A stretch of 64,000 nt of DNA from [Zimmermannella] faecalis ATCC 13722 (GCF_000381765.1 NZ_KB907074.1:1-64000); one strand, 5' to 3'; shown: positions 10,330 through 20,261, counted from the first letter of the stretch. A program made the numbers and translations. The notes: a model not told the origin generated them from the sequence alone.

Positions 10330-11319
10330 GTGTCTGCAATGAACGAAGCCGACCTGCCCGAACTGCCGGGCCTCGAGGTGCCCGCAGATCTGCTGAAGAC
10401 GAAGCCGAAGGTGAAACCGCGGCCGGTGACCGGCCCCGCGCCCGAGCCGGCGTCTGCGAGCGAGCCCGGTCAGCCGCGCTCGGCCGAGGCGGTTTCGACG
10501 CGCCAGTACAACAAGTTCCCGGTTCCCGAGCCGCTCACCGAGCACGGCCCTGCCCGCGTCATTGCGATGTGCAACCAGAAGGGTGGCGTCGGCAAGACGA
10601 CGACGTCGATCAACCTCGCGGCATCGCTCGCGACGTACGGCCGCCGCGTGCTCTGCATCGACTTCGACCCACAGGGCGCGCTCTCGGCGGGCCTCGGCAT
10701 CACGACCCACAACACGCTCACGATCTACGACCTGCTCATCGGCCGCGAATCCGACCCCCGCGTCGCGATTCAGTCGACCGACTTCGAGGGGCTCGACGTG
10801 ATTCCCGCGAACATCGACCTCTCGGCGGCCGAGGTGCACCTCGTCACCGAGGTCGCCCGCGAGCAGATTCTCGCGTCGATTATTCGCAAGGTCGCCGACG
10901 AGTACGACCTCGTGCTCATCGACTGCCAGCCGTCGCTCGGCCTGCTCACCGTGAACGCGCTCACCGCGAGCCACGGCGTGATGATTCCGCTCGAGTGCGA
11001 GTATTTCGCGCTGCGCGGCGTTGCGCTGCTCATCGAGACGATCGAGAAGGTGCGCTCGCGCCTCAACCCGGCGCTCGAGCTCGACGGCATTCTGCCGACG
11101 ATGTTCGACGGCCGCACCCTCCACGCCCGCGAGGTGCTCGACCGCGTCTTCGAGGTGTTCGGCGACAAGGTGTTCGACACCGTCATCGGCCGCACCGTGA
11201 AGTTCCCCGACGCCTCCGTCGCCGGTGTGCCGATCGTCGAATTCGCCCCCGAACACGCCGCCGCGAAGGCCTACCGACAGCTCGCGCGCGAGCTGGTGGC
11301 CCGCGGTGCAGCCGCCTAG
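10330..11319 (+). CDS. ParA family ATPase
   Basis: 329 residues from the GTG preceded by AAGGAGG at ideal spacing; the frame is open further upstream but has no better start. After a Pro-rich variable N-terminus (about 75 residues), the deviant Walker A CNQKGGVGKTTTSINLA begins, then FDPQGALSAGLG, and Walker B LVLIDCQPSLGLLTVNAL. It is the ParA copy that sits beside scpAB in actinobacteria, not the oriC-linked parAB. It probably helps chromosome organisation or segregation. Its end overlaps scpA by 14 bases. Confidence 0.92.
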   Translation: MSAMNEADLPELPGLEVPADLLKTKPKVKPRPVTGPAPEPASASEPGQPRSAEAVSTRQYNKFPVPEPLTEHGPARVIAMCNQKGGVGKTTTSINLAASLATYGRRVLCIDFDPQGALSAGLGITTHNTLTIYDLLIGRESDPRVAIQSTDFEGLDVIPANIDLSAAEVHLVTEVAREQILASIIRKVADEYDLVLIDCQPSLGLLTVNALTASHGVMIPLECEYFALRGVALLIETIEKVRSRLNPALELDGILPTMFDGRTLHAREVLDRVFEVFGDKVFDTVIGRTVKFPDASVAGVPIVEFAPEHAAAKAYRQLARELVARGAAA

Positions 11320-12127
11320 CGAGCCGTCGCTCGACGTCGCCGACGACGCGGATTTCCGCGTCACCCTCGACGTCTTTTCCGGACCGTTCGACCTGCTGCT
11401 GCAGCTCATCAGCCGCCACGAGCTCGACATCACCGAGGTGTCGCTGTCGAAGGTGACCGACGAATTCATCTCGTACGTCGCGACGCTCGAGACCGCGGAG
11501 GAGCTCGACCAGGCGAGCGAGTTCATCGTGGTGGCGGCGACGCTGCTCGACATGAAGCTCGTGAGCCTGCTGCCGCAGGGCGAGTACGTGGATGCGGACG
11601 ACGTCGCGGTGCTCGAGGCGCGCGACCTGCTCTTCGCTCGCCTGTTGCAGTACAGGGCGTTCAAACAGGCGGGTGAGTGGTTCCGCGCTCGATTCTCGGT
11701 CGAGGAGGGCCGGCACGCCCGCGCGGTTCCGCTTGAGCAGAAGTTCATTGACCGCGTGCCCGACCTCATCTGGAATCACTCGCTCGACGACTTCGCCGCG
11801 ATTGCGGCGCTCGTGTTCGCGCCGCGCGAGGTGCCGACTGTCGGCCTCGACCACCTGCACGCCCCGCTCGTGTCGATTCGCGAGCAGGCGAGCCTCCTCG
11901 TCGAGCGGCTGCAGCATTCGGGGCCGGTGTCGTTTCGCGAGCTCGTCGCCGACGCCGACATCGCGGGCGTCGTTGTCGCGCGGTTTCTCGCAGTGCTCGA
12001 GCTCTATCGGCGCGCGGCGGTCGAACTGCAACAAGAGGTGCCGCTCGGCGAACTCGTCGTGAGCTGGAGCGGCGACGACTGGGACGATGAAGACCTGAGC
12101 ACGCTGGGGGCCGACTATGACCAATGA
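11306..12127 (+). CDS. scpA: segregation and condensation protein A
   Basis: 273 residues from a GTG inside the last codons of parA. The diagnostic kleisin N-terminus FSGPFDLLLQLISRHELDI is present, and a C-terminal winged-helix segment (FRELVADADIAGVVVARFLAVLELYR) that contacts the SMC head. ScpA bridges SMC heads with ScpB in the bacterial condensin complex. Overlaps on both sides (14 bases with parA, 11 with scpB) indicate one operon. Confidence 0.95.
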   Translation: MQPPSEPSLDVADDADFRVTLDVFSGPFDLLLQLISRHELDITEVSLSKVTDEFISYVATLETAEELDQASEFIVVAATLLDMKLVSLLPQGEYVDADDVAVLEARDLLFARLLQYRAFKQAGEWFRARFSVEEGRHARAVPLEQKFIDRVPDLIWNHSLDDFAAIAALVFAPREVPTVGLDHLHAPLVSIREQASLLVERLQHSGPVSFRELVADADIAGVVVARFLAVLELYRRAAVELQQEVPLGELVVSWSGDDWDDEDLSTLGADYDQ

Positions 12128-12728
12128 TTCGTTCGACGCCGAGGCAAGCGTTTCGCCCGAGGCGACGCCGGATGCGCCTGCCGAGATCGACCTCGACCGC
12201 GCGCTCGAGGCGATGCTGTTCGTGAGTGACGAGCCCGTTCCGGTCGTCGCGCTCGCGGCAGCGGTGTCGCAGCCTGTGCGCGCGGTGCACGATGCCCTGC
12301 TGCGGCTTGTCGCGGACTATGATGGAGAGTCTGGCGGCGCGCGCCGAGGCTTCGAGCTGCGCGAGGTCGGCGGCGGCTGGCGCATGTATGTGCGTGCGGA
12401 CTTCGACGACATCGTGGGTGACTTCGTGTCGGTGCGGCAGCCGTCGAGACTCTCGCAGGCGGCGCTCGAGACCCTCACGGTGATCGCGTACCGCCAGCCC
12501 GTGACCCGCTCGCAGGTCGCGCAGGTGCGAGCCGTGAACGTCGACTCGGTCGTGCGAACCCTCGTGAGCCGGGGGCTCATCGCCGAAGCCGGCGTCGACG
12601 AGGTGACCGGCGGCACGCTGTACGCCACCACCGACCTACTCCTGCAGTTCCTCGGCATCAATTCGATCGAGGAGCTGCCCAAGATTTCCCCGTTGCTCGA
12701 CGACGGGCAGGATGGATTCCATGACTGA
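12117..12728 (+). CDS. scpB: segregation and condensation protein B
   Basis: 203 residues. Tandem winged helices: LDRALEAMLFVSDEPVPV in the first and QAALETLTVIAYRQPVTRSQ followed by RTLVSRGLIAE in the second, the hallmark of ScpB. It dimerises and binds the middle of ScpA. The start overlaps scpA; the end overlaps the rluB-like gene. Confidence 0.95.
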   Translation: MTNDSFDAEASVSPEATPDAPAEIDLDRALEAMLFVSDEPVPVVALAAAVSQPVRAVHDALLRLVADYDGESGGARRGFELREVGGGWRMYVRADFDDIVGDFVSVRQPSRLSQAALETLTVIAYRQPVTRSQVAQVRAVNVDSVVRTLVSRGLIAEAGVDEVTGGTLYATTDLLLQFLGINSIEELPKISPLLDDGQDGFHD

Positions 12729-14196
12729 CGACCACCGCCGCGCCAACGGCCGACCGAATCGCGGCCGGCCCCAGCCCGGTCGCCCGAACTTCGACCGTCG
12801 CGATGACGACCGCCCGGGCAACGGCCGGTACCGGGATGACCGGCCGCGCCGTGACGACCGGCCGCGCCGCGACGACCGATACGACGAGGACTTCCGCCGC
12901 GAACGGGCGCAAGACCGGGCCGAGCGCGAGCAGGAGCGCGATGCCGTGCGTCGGGCGACGAGCCAGCGGCCGACCGGCGGCTACTCGCTCGCCGACTTCG
13001 ACGACATCCCGTTCCAGCCGCAGCACCGCCCTGAGGGCGCGGCTGAGCCGGCTCCGCGGTCGCAGGAGGGCGTGCGCCTGCAGAAGGCGCTCTCGAACGC
13101 CGGCGTCGCGTCGCGCCGTACCGCCGAGGAGCTCATCTCGAAGGGCAAGGTGCTCGTGAACGGGAAGCGCGTCACCGAGCTCGGCACGCGCATCGACCCC
13201 GAAACCGACAAGGTCATCGTGAACGGCACGCCCGTGCAGTTCGACCAGACGAAGCGCTACGTCATGCTGAACAAGCCCGTCGGCGTCGTGTCGACGATGC
13301 GCGATGAGCAGGGGCGCCCCGACCTGCGGGAGTTCACCGACCAGTTCGCCGAGCGCGTCTACAACGTCGGCCGACTCGACGCCGAGACGAGCGGCCTGCT
13401 CATTCTCACGAACGATGGCGAGCTCGCGCACGTGCTCGCGCATCCGTCGTTCGGCGTCACGAAGACCTATGTCGCGAAGGTGCGCGGCAAGTTCTCGCCG
13501 GGCAAGCTCAAGCAGCTGCTCGACGGGTTCGAGCTCGAAGACGGCTTCATCAAGGCCGACGCCGGGCACATCGTCGACCGCGAGAGTGGTGGCCGCACGA
13601 CGCTCGTCGAGGTGACCCTGCACTCTGGCCGCAACCGCATCGTGCGCCGCATGTTCGACTACGTCGGGCATCCGGTCGAGGAGCTCGTGCGGCGCAGCTT
13701 TGGTCCGCTGCAGCTCGGCACGCTCGCCGCGGGCGACCTGCGCGAGCTGACGAGCGAGGAGCTCGGCCGGCTGCTGCGGCTCGGCAAGCGCGCCGAACGC
13801 AACCTCGAGCGCGACCGCGGCGAGGGCCGCGACGCGCGCGGCGGCGAGAGCCGGGATGTCCGCGGTCGCGGTCGTCCGCAGCAACAGCGACGTCGGCAGT
13901 CGCCCGCGGGCGCTCCGCGACGCGACGAGCGGAATGCGCCGCGCCGGAACGATCGTGGCGATCGCCGCGATGACTTCCGTGGTGACCGGCGCGACGACTT
14001 CCGTGGCGACCGGCGCCGGAACGACCGGGAGGCGCCGCGCCGCAATGACCGTGGCGATCGCCGCGATGACTTCCGTGGTGACCGTCGCGATGATTTCCGC
14101 AGCGACCGCGGCCGCAACGACCAGCGTGGCCGGGGCCGTGGCGGCAATCCGCGCGGCGGTCAGGCCCGCGGCGGTAACCGATACGGAGGTCGCTAG
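12721..14196 (+). CDS. RluB/RsuA-type pseudouridine synthase with long charged tails
   Basis: 491 residues, about twice the usual length. The start chosen is ATG 12721 (AGGA well spaced upstream); ATG 12712, three codons earlier, is the alternative. The core holds an S4 domain (VRLQKALSNAGVASRR) and the catalytic domain with GRLDAETSGLLILTNDG, whose Asp is the nucleophile; it converts uridine to pseudouridine in rRNA. Both ends are extended: an Asp/Arg-rich N-terminus (about 115 residues) and an Arg/Asp/Gly-rich C-terminus (about 130 residues) with iterated RGDRRDDF units, likely disordered RNA-binding tails. The stop overlaps the tyrA GTG. Confidence 0.93.
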   Translation: MTDDHRRANGRPNRGRPQPGRPNFDRRDDDRPGNGRYRDDRPRRDDRPRRDDRYDEDFRRERAQDRAEREQERDAVRRATSQRPTGGYSLADFDDIPFQPQHRPEGAAEPAPRSQEGVRLQKALSNAGVASRRTAEELISKGKVLVNGKRVTELGTRIDPETDKVIVNGTPVQFDQTKRYVMLNKPVGVVSTMRDEQGRPDLREFTDQFAERVYNVGRLDAETSGLLILTNDGELAHVLAHPSFGVTKTYVAKVRGKFSPGKLKQLLDGFELEDGFIKADAGHIVDRESGGRTTLVEVTLHSGRNRIVRRMFDYVGHPVEELVRRSFGPLQLGTLAAGDLRELTSEELGRLLRLGKRAERNLERDRGEGRDARGGESRDVRGRGRPQQQRRRQSPAGAPRRDERNAPRRNDRGDRRDDFRGDRRDDFRGDRRRNDREAPRRNDRGDRRDDFRGDRRDDFRSDRGRNDQRGRGRGGNPRGGQARGGNRYGGR

Positions 14197-15302
14197 TGGC
14201 ACCCACTCGCACGAATTCGCCGGTCCTCGTCGTCGGTACGGGCCTGCTCGGCTCGTCGGTCGGTCTTGGCCTGCGCATGAAGGGCGTCGACGTGCTGCTC
14301 AGCGACGCGTCGCCCGTCGCGCTCGGCCTCGCGGCTGACTACGGCGCCGGCCGCATTGCGCCGGCGCGCAACGCCGACGAGGCCGAGCCACAGGATGTGC
14401 CGAAGATCGTCGTCGTCTGCGTGCCTCCGGATGTCGCCGGCCGCGTCGTCGTGCAGCAGCTCGAGGCGTGGCCCGACGCGATCGTCACTGACGTCACGAG
14501 CGTGAAGCTCGCGCCGCTCGAGCACGTGCGCGCCTCGGGCGCCGACCTCAGCCGGTACCTCGGCTCGCACCCCATGGCTGGCCGGGAGACGGGTGGCCCC
14601 CTCGCGGGCCGCGCGAACCTGTTCGTCGGCCGCCCCTGGGTCGTCGCGCCGCACGAGGAAACGACGGTGTTCGCGCTGCAAGAGGTCGAGGGCCTCGCGC
14701 TCGACCTCGGCGGCACGATCGTCACCCTTGCGGCCGAGGAGCACGATGACGCGGTCGCGCTCATCTCGCACGTGCCGCAGCTCGTCTCGAGCGTTATGGC
14801 CGAGCAGCTGCTTGCCGACGAGACCGAGGCGGCCGCGCTCGCGGGCGCCGGCCTGCGCGACGTGACGCGCATCGCGGCGAGCGACCCGACGATGTGGAAC
14901 CAGATTCTCGCGGCGAACGGCCCGCGCGTCGCCCGCATTCTGCGCAACGTCGCGGCCGACACGACGGCGCTCGCCGACGCGCTCGACGACATGGCGCAGC
15001 CGGGGGCCCGCAAGACGGTCGCCGAGCACATGCGCGCCGGTAACGAGGGCGTCTCGAAGGTGCCCGGCAAGCACGGCAGCCGCCGCACGTTCGCGCGGCT
15101 CACGGTGCTCGTCGACGACCAGCCGGGCCAGCTCGCGCGGCTGTTCGCCGACATCGGCGCCGCCGAGATCAACATCGAGGAGCTCGTGATCGAGCACTCG
15201 CCGGGCGTCAACCTCGGCCTCGTGCAGCTCGAGGTGCTGCCCGAGGCGCACGGCAAGCTCATCGAAGTACTCGAAGCACGCGGATGGAGGCTCGCCCAGT
15301 GA
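14196..15302 (+). CDS. tyrA: prephenate dehydrogenase
   Basis: 368 residues, GTG start sharing one base with the preceding TAG. Rossmann GTGLLGSSVGLGL near the start binds NAD. SHPMAGRETGG is the TyrA signature. A C-terminal ACT domain (RLTVLVDDQPGQLARLFADIGAAEIN) suggests feedback control by an aromatic amino acid. It oxidatively decarboxylates prephenate in tyrosine synthesis. tyrA ahead of cmk is usual in actinobacteria. Confidence 0.94.
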   Translation: MAPTRTNSPVLVVGTGLLGSSVGLGLRMKGVDVLLSDASPVALGLAADYGAGRIAPARNADEAEPQDVPKIVVVCVPPDVAGRVVVQQLEAWPDAIVTDVTSVKLAPLEHVRASGADLSRYLGSHPMAGRETGGPLAGRANLFVGRPWVVAPHEETTVFALQEVEGLALDLGGTIVTLAAEEHDDAVALISHVPQLVSSVMAEQLLADETEAAALAGAGLRDVTRIAASDPTMWNQILAANGPRVARILRNVAADTTALADALDDMAQPGARKTVAEHMRAGNEGVSKVPGKHGSRRTFARLTVLVDDQPGQLARLFADIGAAEINIEELVIEHSPGVNLGLVQLEVLPEAHGKLIEVLEARGWRLAQ

Positions 15303-15973
15303 CGGCGACGACGGTAGCAATCGACGGGCCCGCGGGCTCGGGCAAGTCGACGGTTTCGCGCGAGGTCGCCCGGCGACTCGGGTGGCAGCTGCTCGACACG
15401 GGCTCGGTGTACCGGGCGCTCACGTGGTTCGGGCTGCAGCGGGGCGTCGACCTCGACAACGAGCAGAGCGTGATCGAGCTCGTCCCCGAGTTCCTCGCGG
15501 CCTGGCGACTCTCGCTCAACCCCGATGAGTCGTGGGTGCGGGTCGGCGACGCCGACGTTACGGCGGCGATCCGCACGACCGAGATCAGCTCGCAGGTCTC
15601 GAAGGTCGCGCGCATCATTCCGGTGCGCGAGGCGGTCAACGAACGATTCCGCGAGCTCATGTTCGGCACGGATGCGCCGGGCATCGTCGCGGAGGGCCGA
15701 GACATTACGACGGTGGTTGCGCCCGACGCGGCCGTGCGCATCCTGCTCACCGCCGACGAGGCGGTGCGGATTCGCCGCCGCCAGGCCGAGCAGCAGGGCG
15801 ATGACGCGGCGCAGGTCGCCGCTTCGGTTGCGGCGCGCGACGCCCGTGACTCGCAGGTCGTGAACTTCACGACGGCCGCCGATGGCGTGCGCGTCGTCGA
15901 CTCGACCACACTTGATCTCGACACGGTGATCGACACCGTGCTCGGGCTGATCCGTGAAAGGAGCGCCGAGTGA
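15299..15973 (+). CDS. cmk: cytidylate kinase
   Basis: 224 residues from the GTG overlapping the tyrA stop (GTGA). P-loop [14 protein letters not shown] at the N-terminus, then [12 protein letters not shown], and [14 protein letters not shown] which binds the acceptor. It phosphorylates CMP and dCMP. Four-base overlaps with tyrA and der show tight coupling. Confidence 0.95.
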   Translation: MTATTVAIDGPAGSGKSTVSREVARRLGWQLLDTGSVYRALTWFGLQRGVDLDNEQSVIELVPEFLAAWRLSLNPDESWVRVGDADVTAAIRTTEISSQVSKVARIIPVREAVNERFRELMFGTDAPGIVAEGRDITTVVAPDAAVRILLTADEAVRIRRRQAEQQGDDAAQVAASVAARDARDSQVVNFTTAADGVRVVDSTTLDLDTVIDTVLGLIRERSAE

Positions 15974-17550
15974 GCGATTCAACTTCTCGCGACGCCGAAT
16001 TCGAGGGCGTGCAGGTCGACGCCCCCTATGAGCACGAGTTCGTCTCGGGCGACGAGGCGTTCGAGGACGCCTACGAGGGCGACCTGGTCGAGCGCCTCGA
16101 CGAGATTGACGACGAGCTTGCCGAGCAACGCGCCGACGTGTTGCGCCGTGCGCTCGACGAGTACGACCTCGAAGAAGACGACCTCGAGGTGCTCGAGGGC
16201 GACTTCGCCGACGACGGCACGTTCCTCATGCCGGCGCTGCCGGTGCTCGCGGTCGTCGGCCGCCCGAACGTCGGCAAGTCGGCGCTCGTCAACCGCATTC
16301 TTGGCCGTCGCGAGGCGGTCGTCGAAGACGTGCCCGGTGTCACCCGCGACCGGGTGAGCTACCGCGCCGAATGGGGCGGCCGCCACTTCACGCTCGTCGA
16401 CACGGGCGGCTGGGAGCCGGATGCGCGCGGCATCGACCGGTCGGTGGCCGAGCAGGCCGAGATTGCGATCGAGCTCGCCGACGCGGTGCTGTTCGTCGTT
16501 GACTCGAACGTCGGCGCGACCTCGAGCGACGAGCACGTCGTGCGGATGCTCCGCAAGAGCGACCGCCCCGTGCTCCTCGTCGCGAACAAGGTCGACGACC
16601 TCGTGCAGGAGCCGAACGCGGCGGCACTGTGGGCCCTCGGCCTCGGCGAACCGCACGCCGTGTCGGCGCTCCACGGGCGCGGCGTCGCCGACATGCTCGA
16701 CGAGGCCATGCGCATCCTGCCCGAGATCTCGAAGGTCGCGAAGCAGGAGGTCGGCGGGCCGCGCCGCGTCGCGATCGTGGGTCGCCCGAACGTCGGCAAG
16801 TCGAGCCTGCTGAACAAGGCGGCGGGGGAGGAACGGGTCGTCGTGAACGACCTCGCGGGTACGACCCGCGACCCCGTCGACGAGCTCGTCGAGCTCGGCG
16901 GGCGCGTGTGGCGGCTCGTCGACACGGCGGGCATTCGCAAGCGCGTGCACCTGCAGCAGGGCGCCGACTTCTACGCGTCGCTGCGCACCGCGGCCGCGAT
17001 CGACAAGGCCGAGGTCGCGGTCGTCGTGTTCGACGTCACCGAGCCGCTTGGTGTGCAGGATGTGCGCATCGTCGACATGGTGCTGCAGTCGGGCCGCGCG
17101 CTCGTGCTCGCCTTCAACAAGTGGGATGAACTCGACGACGAGCGCCGCTGGCAGCTCGAGCGCGAGATCGAACAGGACCTCGGGCACGTCGCCTGGGCGC
17201 CGCGCGTGAACATCTCGGCGAAGACGGGCCGGCACCTCGAGAAGCTCGTGCCGGCGCTCACCGTCGCGCTCGAGTCGTGGGATACGCGCATCCCCACCGG
17301 CAAGCTCAACGCGTTCCTCACGGAGCTCACGCAGGAGCTCCCACACCCGCTGCGCGGCGGCAAGCAGCCGCGCGTGCTGTTCGCGACGCAGGCGCAGACT
17401 CGTCCGCCGACGTTCGTGCTGTTCACGACGGGGTTCCTCGACCCCGGGTACCGTCGCTTCATTCAGCGACGGCTGCGCGAGGTGTTCGGCTTCGTCGGCA
17501 CCCCGATCCAGATCAACATGCGCGTGCGCGAGCGGCGCAAGCGCAAGTAG
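15970..17550 (+). CDS. der: ribosome-associated GTPase Der (EngA)
   Basis: 526 residues. Two tandem G domains: [15 protein letters not shown] with DTGGWE and NKVD, then [15 protein letters not shown] with DTAGIR and NKWD, followed by the C-terminal KH-like domain. Der acts in 50S subunit assembly. The first 90 or so residues are an acidic extension (Glu/Asp-rich) before G1 that is longer than in E. coli. GTG start overlapping the cmk stop. The strong hairpin at 17570-17617 ends the transcript. Confidence 0.96.
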   Translation: MSDSTSRDAEFEGVQVDAPYEHEFVSGDEAFEDAYEGDLVERLDEIDDELAEQRADVLRRALDEYDLEEDDLEVLEGDFADDGTFLMPALPVLAVVGRPNVGKSALVNRILGRREAVVEDVPGVTRDRVSYRAEWGGRHFTLVDTGGWEPDARGIDRSVAEQAEIAIELADAVLFVVDSNVGATSSDEHVVRMLRKSDRPVLLVANKVDDLVQEPNAAALWALGLGEPHAVSALHGRGVADMLDEAMRILPEISKVAKQEVGGPRRVAIVGRPNVGKSSLLNKAAGEERVVVNDLAGTTRDPVDELVELGGRVWRLVDTAGIRKRVHLQQGADFYASLRTAAAIDKAEVAVVVFDVTEPLGVQDVRIVDMVLQSGRALVLAFNKWDELDDERRWQLEREIEQDLGHVAWAPRVNISAKTGRHLEKLVPALTVALESWDTRIPTGKLNAFLTELTQELPHPLRGGKQPRVLFATQAQTRPPTFVLFTTGFLDPGYRRFIQRRLREVFGFVGTPIQINMRVRERRKRK

Positions 17551-17569
17551 TCACGCCCGGTCACGGGCA

Positions 17570-17617
17570 CGCGGTGGGCGCCTTCTTTCGCTAGTCTGAA
17601 GGGGCCCACCGCGTTTT
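17570..17617 (+). terminator. intrinsic terminator after der
   Basis: A 16-bp stem with a single G-G mismatch (17570-17585 with 17598-17613), a 12-base loop and TTTT directly after. It closes the long housekeeping transcript. The loop carries the hexamer TAGTCT, discussed separately. Confidence 0.85.
17592..17597 (+). promoter_or_regulatory. possible gap -10 box inside terminator loop
   Basis: TAGTCT fits the TANNNT -10 pattern seen before many genes in this window. It occupies the last six bases of the der terminator loop. A start near 17604 would give gap a leader of about 50 bases that begins with only the 3' arm of the stem. No convincing -35 box is present. Confidence 0.35.
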
Positions 17618-17654
17618 GGCGCGCCCAAATGAGCCCAACGGAGGACCTCAGAAC

Positions 17655-19112
17655 ATGACCGATGAGTACTTGGCCGAACAGCGACAGTGGTTTGCCCGCG
17701 TCGAGGCTGCCGAGCAGCTGATTCCCCTCATCTCGAAGCTGTACCGCGAGCGCAACATCGTCACCTCGATTCACGGCCGCCGGCTCATCAATCTCTCGTC
17801 GATCGACATCATTAAGGCGCACCGCTTCGGTCGCCGCCACGGCAACGGTGGCGCGCTCGACCTCGCGGTGACGAAGCAGCTGCTCGAGGCGCTCTCGCGC
17901 ATGAACGTGAGCATCGCGTCGGTCGACCTCGGTGCGCTCGGCGTCGCGTTCCGCGAGTCCGGTTCGGGCGACCCCGACGCGTTCCTCGCGTCGCAGCTCG
18001 GCGACGTGAAGCCCCTCGTCGAGGGAGACGGCGGCACCGACGTCGTGCTCTACGGCTTCGGCCGCATCGGCCGCATTCTCGCGCGCATCCTCATCGACCA
18101 GGCGACGACCGGCCCCGGCCTGCGCCTGCGCGCGATCGTCGTGCGCAAGAACGGTGACGACGACCTCGGCAAGCGCGCCTCGCTGCTGCGCCGCGACTCG
18201 GTGCACGGCCCGTTCCGCGGCACGATCAAGGTCGACCGCGACAACAACACCATCACTGCGAACGGCACGCTGATTCAGGTCATCTACTCGAACGACCCGA
18301 CCTCGATCGACTACACGCAGTACGGCATCAACGACGCGATCGTCGTTGACAACACGGGCCGCTGGCGCGATGAGGAGGGCCTCGGCCAGCACCTGCAGGC
18401 GAAGGGCGTCGCCCGCGTGCTGCTCACCGCGCCGGGCAAGGGCTCGATTCGCAACGTCGTGTTCGGCATCAACGACCAGGACATTCAGCCCGACGAGAAG
18501 ATTCTCTCGGCGGCCTCGTGCACGACGAACGGCATCACTCCGGTGCTCCACGCGCTCGACAAGAAGTTCGGCGTGAACCACGGCCACGTTGAGACGGTGC
18601 ACTCGTTCACGAACGACCAGAACCTCATCGACAACTACCACAAGGGTTCGCGCCGCGGCCGCGCGGCGACGCTGAACATGGTGCTCACCGAGACCGGCGC
18701 CGCGAAGGCCGTCGCGAAGGCGCTGCCCGAGTTCGCGGGCAAGCTCACGGGCAACGCGATTCGCGTTCCCACGCCCGACGTGTCGATGGCCGTGCTCAAC
18801 CTTGAGCTCGAGACCGAGGTGACGAAGGAGCAGGTGAACGACTACCTGCGCCAGGTCTCGCTGCACTCGAACCTGCGCCAGCAGATCGACTACATCGAGT
18901 CGCACGACGTCGTCTCGACCGACTTCGTCGGCCACGACCGCGCCGGCATCGTCGATGGCCTCGCGACGATCGCGAACGGTAAGAACCTCGTGCTCTACGT
19001 CTGGTATGACAACGAGTTCGGCTACTCGAAGCAGGTTGTGCGGGTCATCGAGGCGCTCGGCAACGTGCACCCCTCGGTCGTGCCGGTGCGCCGCGACGTC
19101 ACCGAGGTCTAG
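17655..19112 (+). CDS. gap: glyceraldehyde-3-phosphate dehydrogenase, long actinobacterial form
   Basis: 485 residues from the ATG with GGAGG upstream (17640-17644). About 125 extra N-terminal residues precede the NAD-binding fold (YGFGRIGRILAR). The catalytic Cys lies in ASCTTNGITPVL, and YVWYDNEFGYS near the C-terminus binds NAD. This is the larger GAPDH class found beside or instead of the 335-residue form in actinobacteria; whether it runs in the glycolytic or gluconeogenic direction, or uses NADP, cannot be told. It is monocistronic, with terminators on both sides. Confidence 0.94.
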   Translation: MTDEYLAEQRQWFARVEAAEQLIPLISKLYRERNIVTSIHGRRLINLSSIDIIKAHRFGRRHGNGGALDLAVTKQLLEALSRMNVSIASVDLGALGVAFRESGSGDPDAFLASQLGDVKPLVEGDGGTDVVLYGFGRIGRILARILIDQATTGPGLRLRAIVVRKNGDDDLGKRASLLRRDSVHGPFRGTIKVDRDNNTITANGTLIQVIYSNDPTSIDYTQYGINDAIVVDNTGRWRDEEGLGQHLQAKGVARVLLTAPGKGSIRNVVFGINDQDIQPDEKILSAASCTTNGITPVLHALDKKFGVNHGHVETVHSFTNDQNLIDNYHKGSRRGRAATLNMVLTETGAAKAVAKALPEFAGKLTGNAIRVPTPDVSMAVLNLELETEVTKEQVNDYLRQVSLHSNLRQQIDYIESHDVVSTDFVGHDRAGIVDGLATIANGKNLVLYVWYDNEFGYSKQVVRVIEALGNVHPSVVPVRRDVTEV

Positions 19113-19139
19113 TCACTCGGAGACCAAGCCCTGTGTGCT

Positions 19140-19182
19140 GAGCCGGGGCACCGATTCGTCGGTGTCCCGGCTCGCTCGTTTT
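19140..19182 (+). terminator. intrinsic terminator after gap
   Basis: A 13-bp stem (19140-19152 with 19161-19173, one G-U pair), 8-base loop GATTCGTC, then GCTCGTTTT. Confidence 0.85.
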
Positions 19183-19200
19183 CCGGGCAGCATGCCCGCG

Positions 19201-19206
19201 TAGACT
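19201..19206 (+). promoter_or_regulatory. -10 element of leaderless GNAT gene
   Basis: TAGACT exactly 7 bases before the ATG at 19214, with no Shine-Dalgarno between. This is the clearest leaderless arrangement in the window. Confidence 0.6.
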
Positions 19207-19213
19207 CGCTGAA

Positions 19214-20227
19214 ATGCAGCACGTCACCGTGCGCGCGTTCGACGCGGAACGCGACGCCCAGCCATTCGCCCAGTTTCTGACCGACGACGAGTGCGCACTC
19301 CACGGCGCCGCGAGCATCCTCACTCCCGACGCCGTTCGGGTGATGTGCGCCGACACCGAATACTGGCGGCAGCGGCGCTGGGTCGCGGTGCGCGACGGGC
19401 GCGTGGTCGGCACGGCCGCGCTCTTGCTCCCGCTCAGCGAGAACCTCGACCTCGCGAACGTCGTGCTGAAGGTGTTGCCGGATGCGCAGGGCGAGGGCAT
19501 CGGCACGCGGCTGGTCGAAGAGTGCCTGCTGCCCGCCTTCCGGGAGTCGGGCCGCGCCCGCCTCGAGGCGTATGGCGAGTTTGTCGGCGATGACGACGTC
19601 GACGACCCGGCGCATCCGGTCAACCGGATTGCTCGCCGGCTCGGTGTCGTGCGGAAGAACCTCGCAGTCGCGCGCATCGCGCCGATTCCCGTCGACGCTG
19701 GTGCCATGGCGGAGCTGCAGCGCGAGGCCGATGCCGCCTCGGGCGACTACCGGCTGCTGCTGTGGCGCGACCGCGTGCCCGAGGAGTATCTCGCCGAGTA
19801 CAGCGCGCTCATGCGGCAGCTCGACCTCGACGAGCCCGACGAAGACGTCGTGTCGGAGGTGGCCGACTACACGCCCGAGCGCATCCGTGCCGCCGAGGAG
19901 CGCTCCGACCGCATGGGCGAGCGCATGATCATCGCGGTCGCGCAGGCGGCCGACGGCACGCTCGCCGCGCACTCCGAGGTGCACGTGCTCGACACTCCCG
20001 GTACCGACCTCGCGCTGCAAGAGAACACGATCGTGTTCGAAGCGCATCGCGGGCACCGGCTCGGGCTCGCGCTGAAGCTCGCGACGCACCGTCGGCTCGC
20101 CGAGGACTTCCCCGAGGTGCGGCGCATCGTCACCTGGAACTCGCACGTGAACCCGTGGATGATTCACGTGAACGAGCAGCTCGGGTACGAGATCGCGTAC
20201 CGCGAGGTCACGTACCAGACGCCGTAG
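19214..20227 (+). CDS. GNAT family N-acetyltransferase (double-domain size)
   Basis: 337 residues, long enough for two GNAT folds. The N-terminal half has a typical acetyl-CoA loop region (VLKVLPDAQGEGIGTRLVEECLLPA); the second half has VFEAHRGHRLGLALKLATHRRLAED and ends with WNSHVNPWMIHVNEQLGYEIAYRE, where a GNAT places its substrate-side strand. It resembles the mycothiol synthase-like twin-GNAT group, but the acceptor is unknown. Leaderless start. The next gene also encodes a GNAT protein. Confidence 0.85.
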   Translation: MQHVTVRAFDAERDAQPFAQFLTDDECALHGAASILTPDAVRVMCADTEYWRQRRWVAVRDGRVVGTAALLLPLSENLDLANVVLKVLPDAQGEGIGTRLVEECLLPAFRESGRARLEAYGEFVGDDDVDDPAHPVNRIARRLGVVRKNLAVARIAPIPVDAGAMAELQREADAASGDYRLLLWRDRVPEEYLAEYSALMRQLDLDEPDEDVVSEVADYTPERIRAAEERSDRMGERMIIAVAQAADGTLAAHSEVHVLDTPGTDLALQENTIVFEAHRGHRLGLALKLATHRRLAEDFPEVRRIVTWNSHVNPWMIHVNEQLGYEIAYREVTYQTP

Positions 20228-20248
20228 CTCGCGGTGCCGCGCGCCGTG

Positions 20249-20254
20249 TAGCGT
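20249..20254 (+). promoter_or_regulatory. -10 element of second leaderless GNAT gene
   Basis: TAGCGT, 7 bases before the GTG at 20262, in the 34-base gap between the two acetyltransferase genes. No Shine-Dalgarno precedes the GTG. Confidence 0.5.
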
Positions 20255-20261
20255 CGAGCGG

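Noticed and set aside
10207-11769. A 520-codon minus-strand frame opposite parA and scpA
   Set aside because: Antisense shadow in GC-rich DNA; no start signal or motif.
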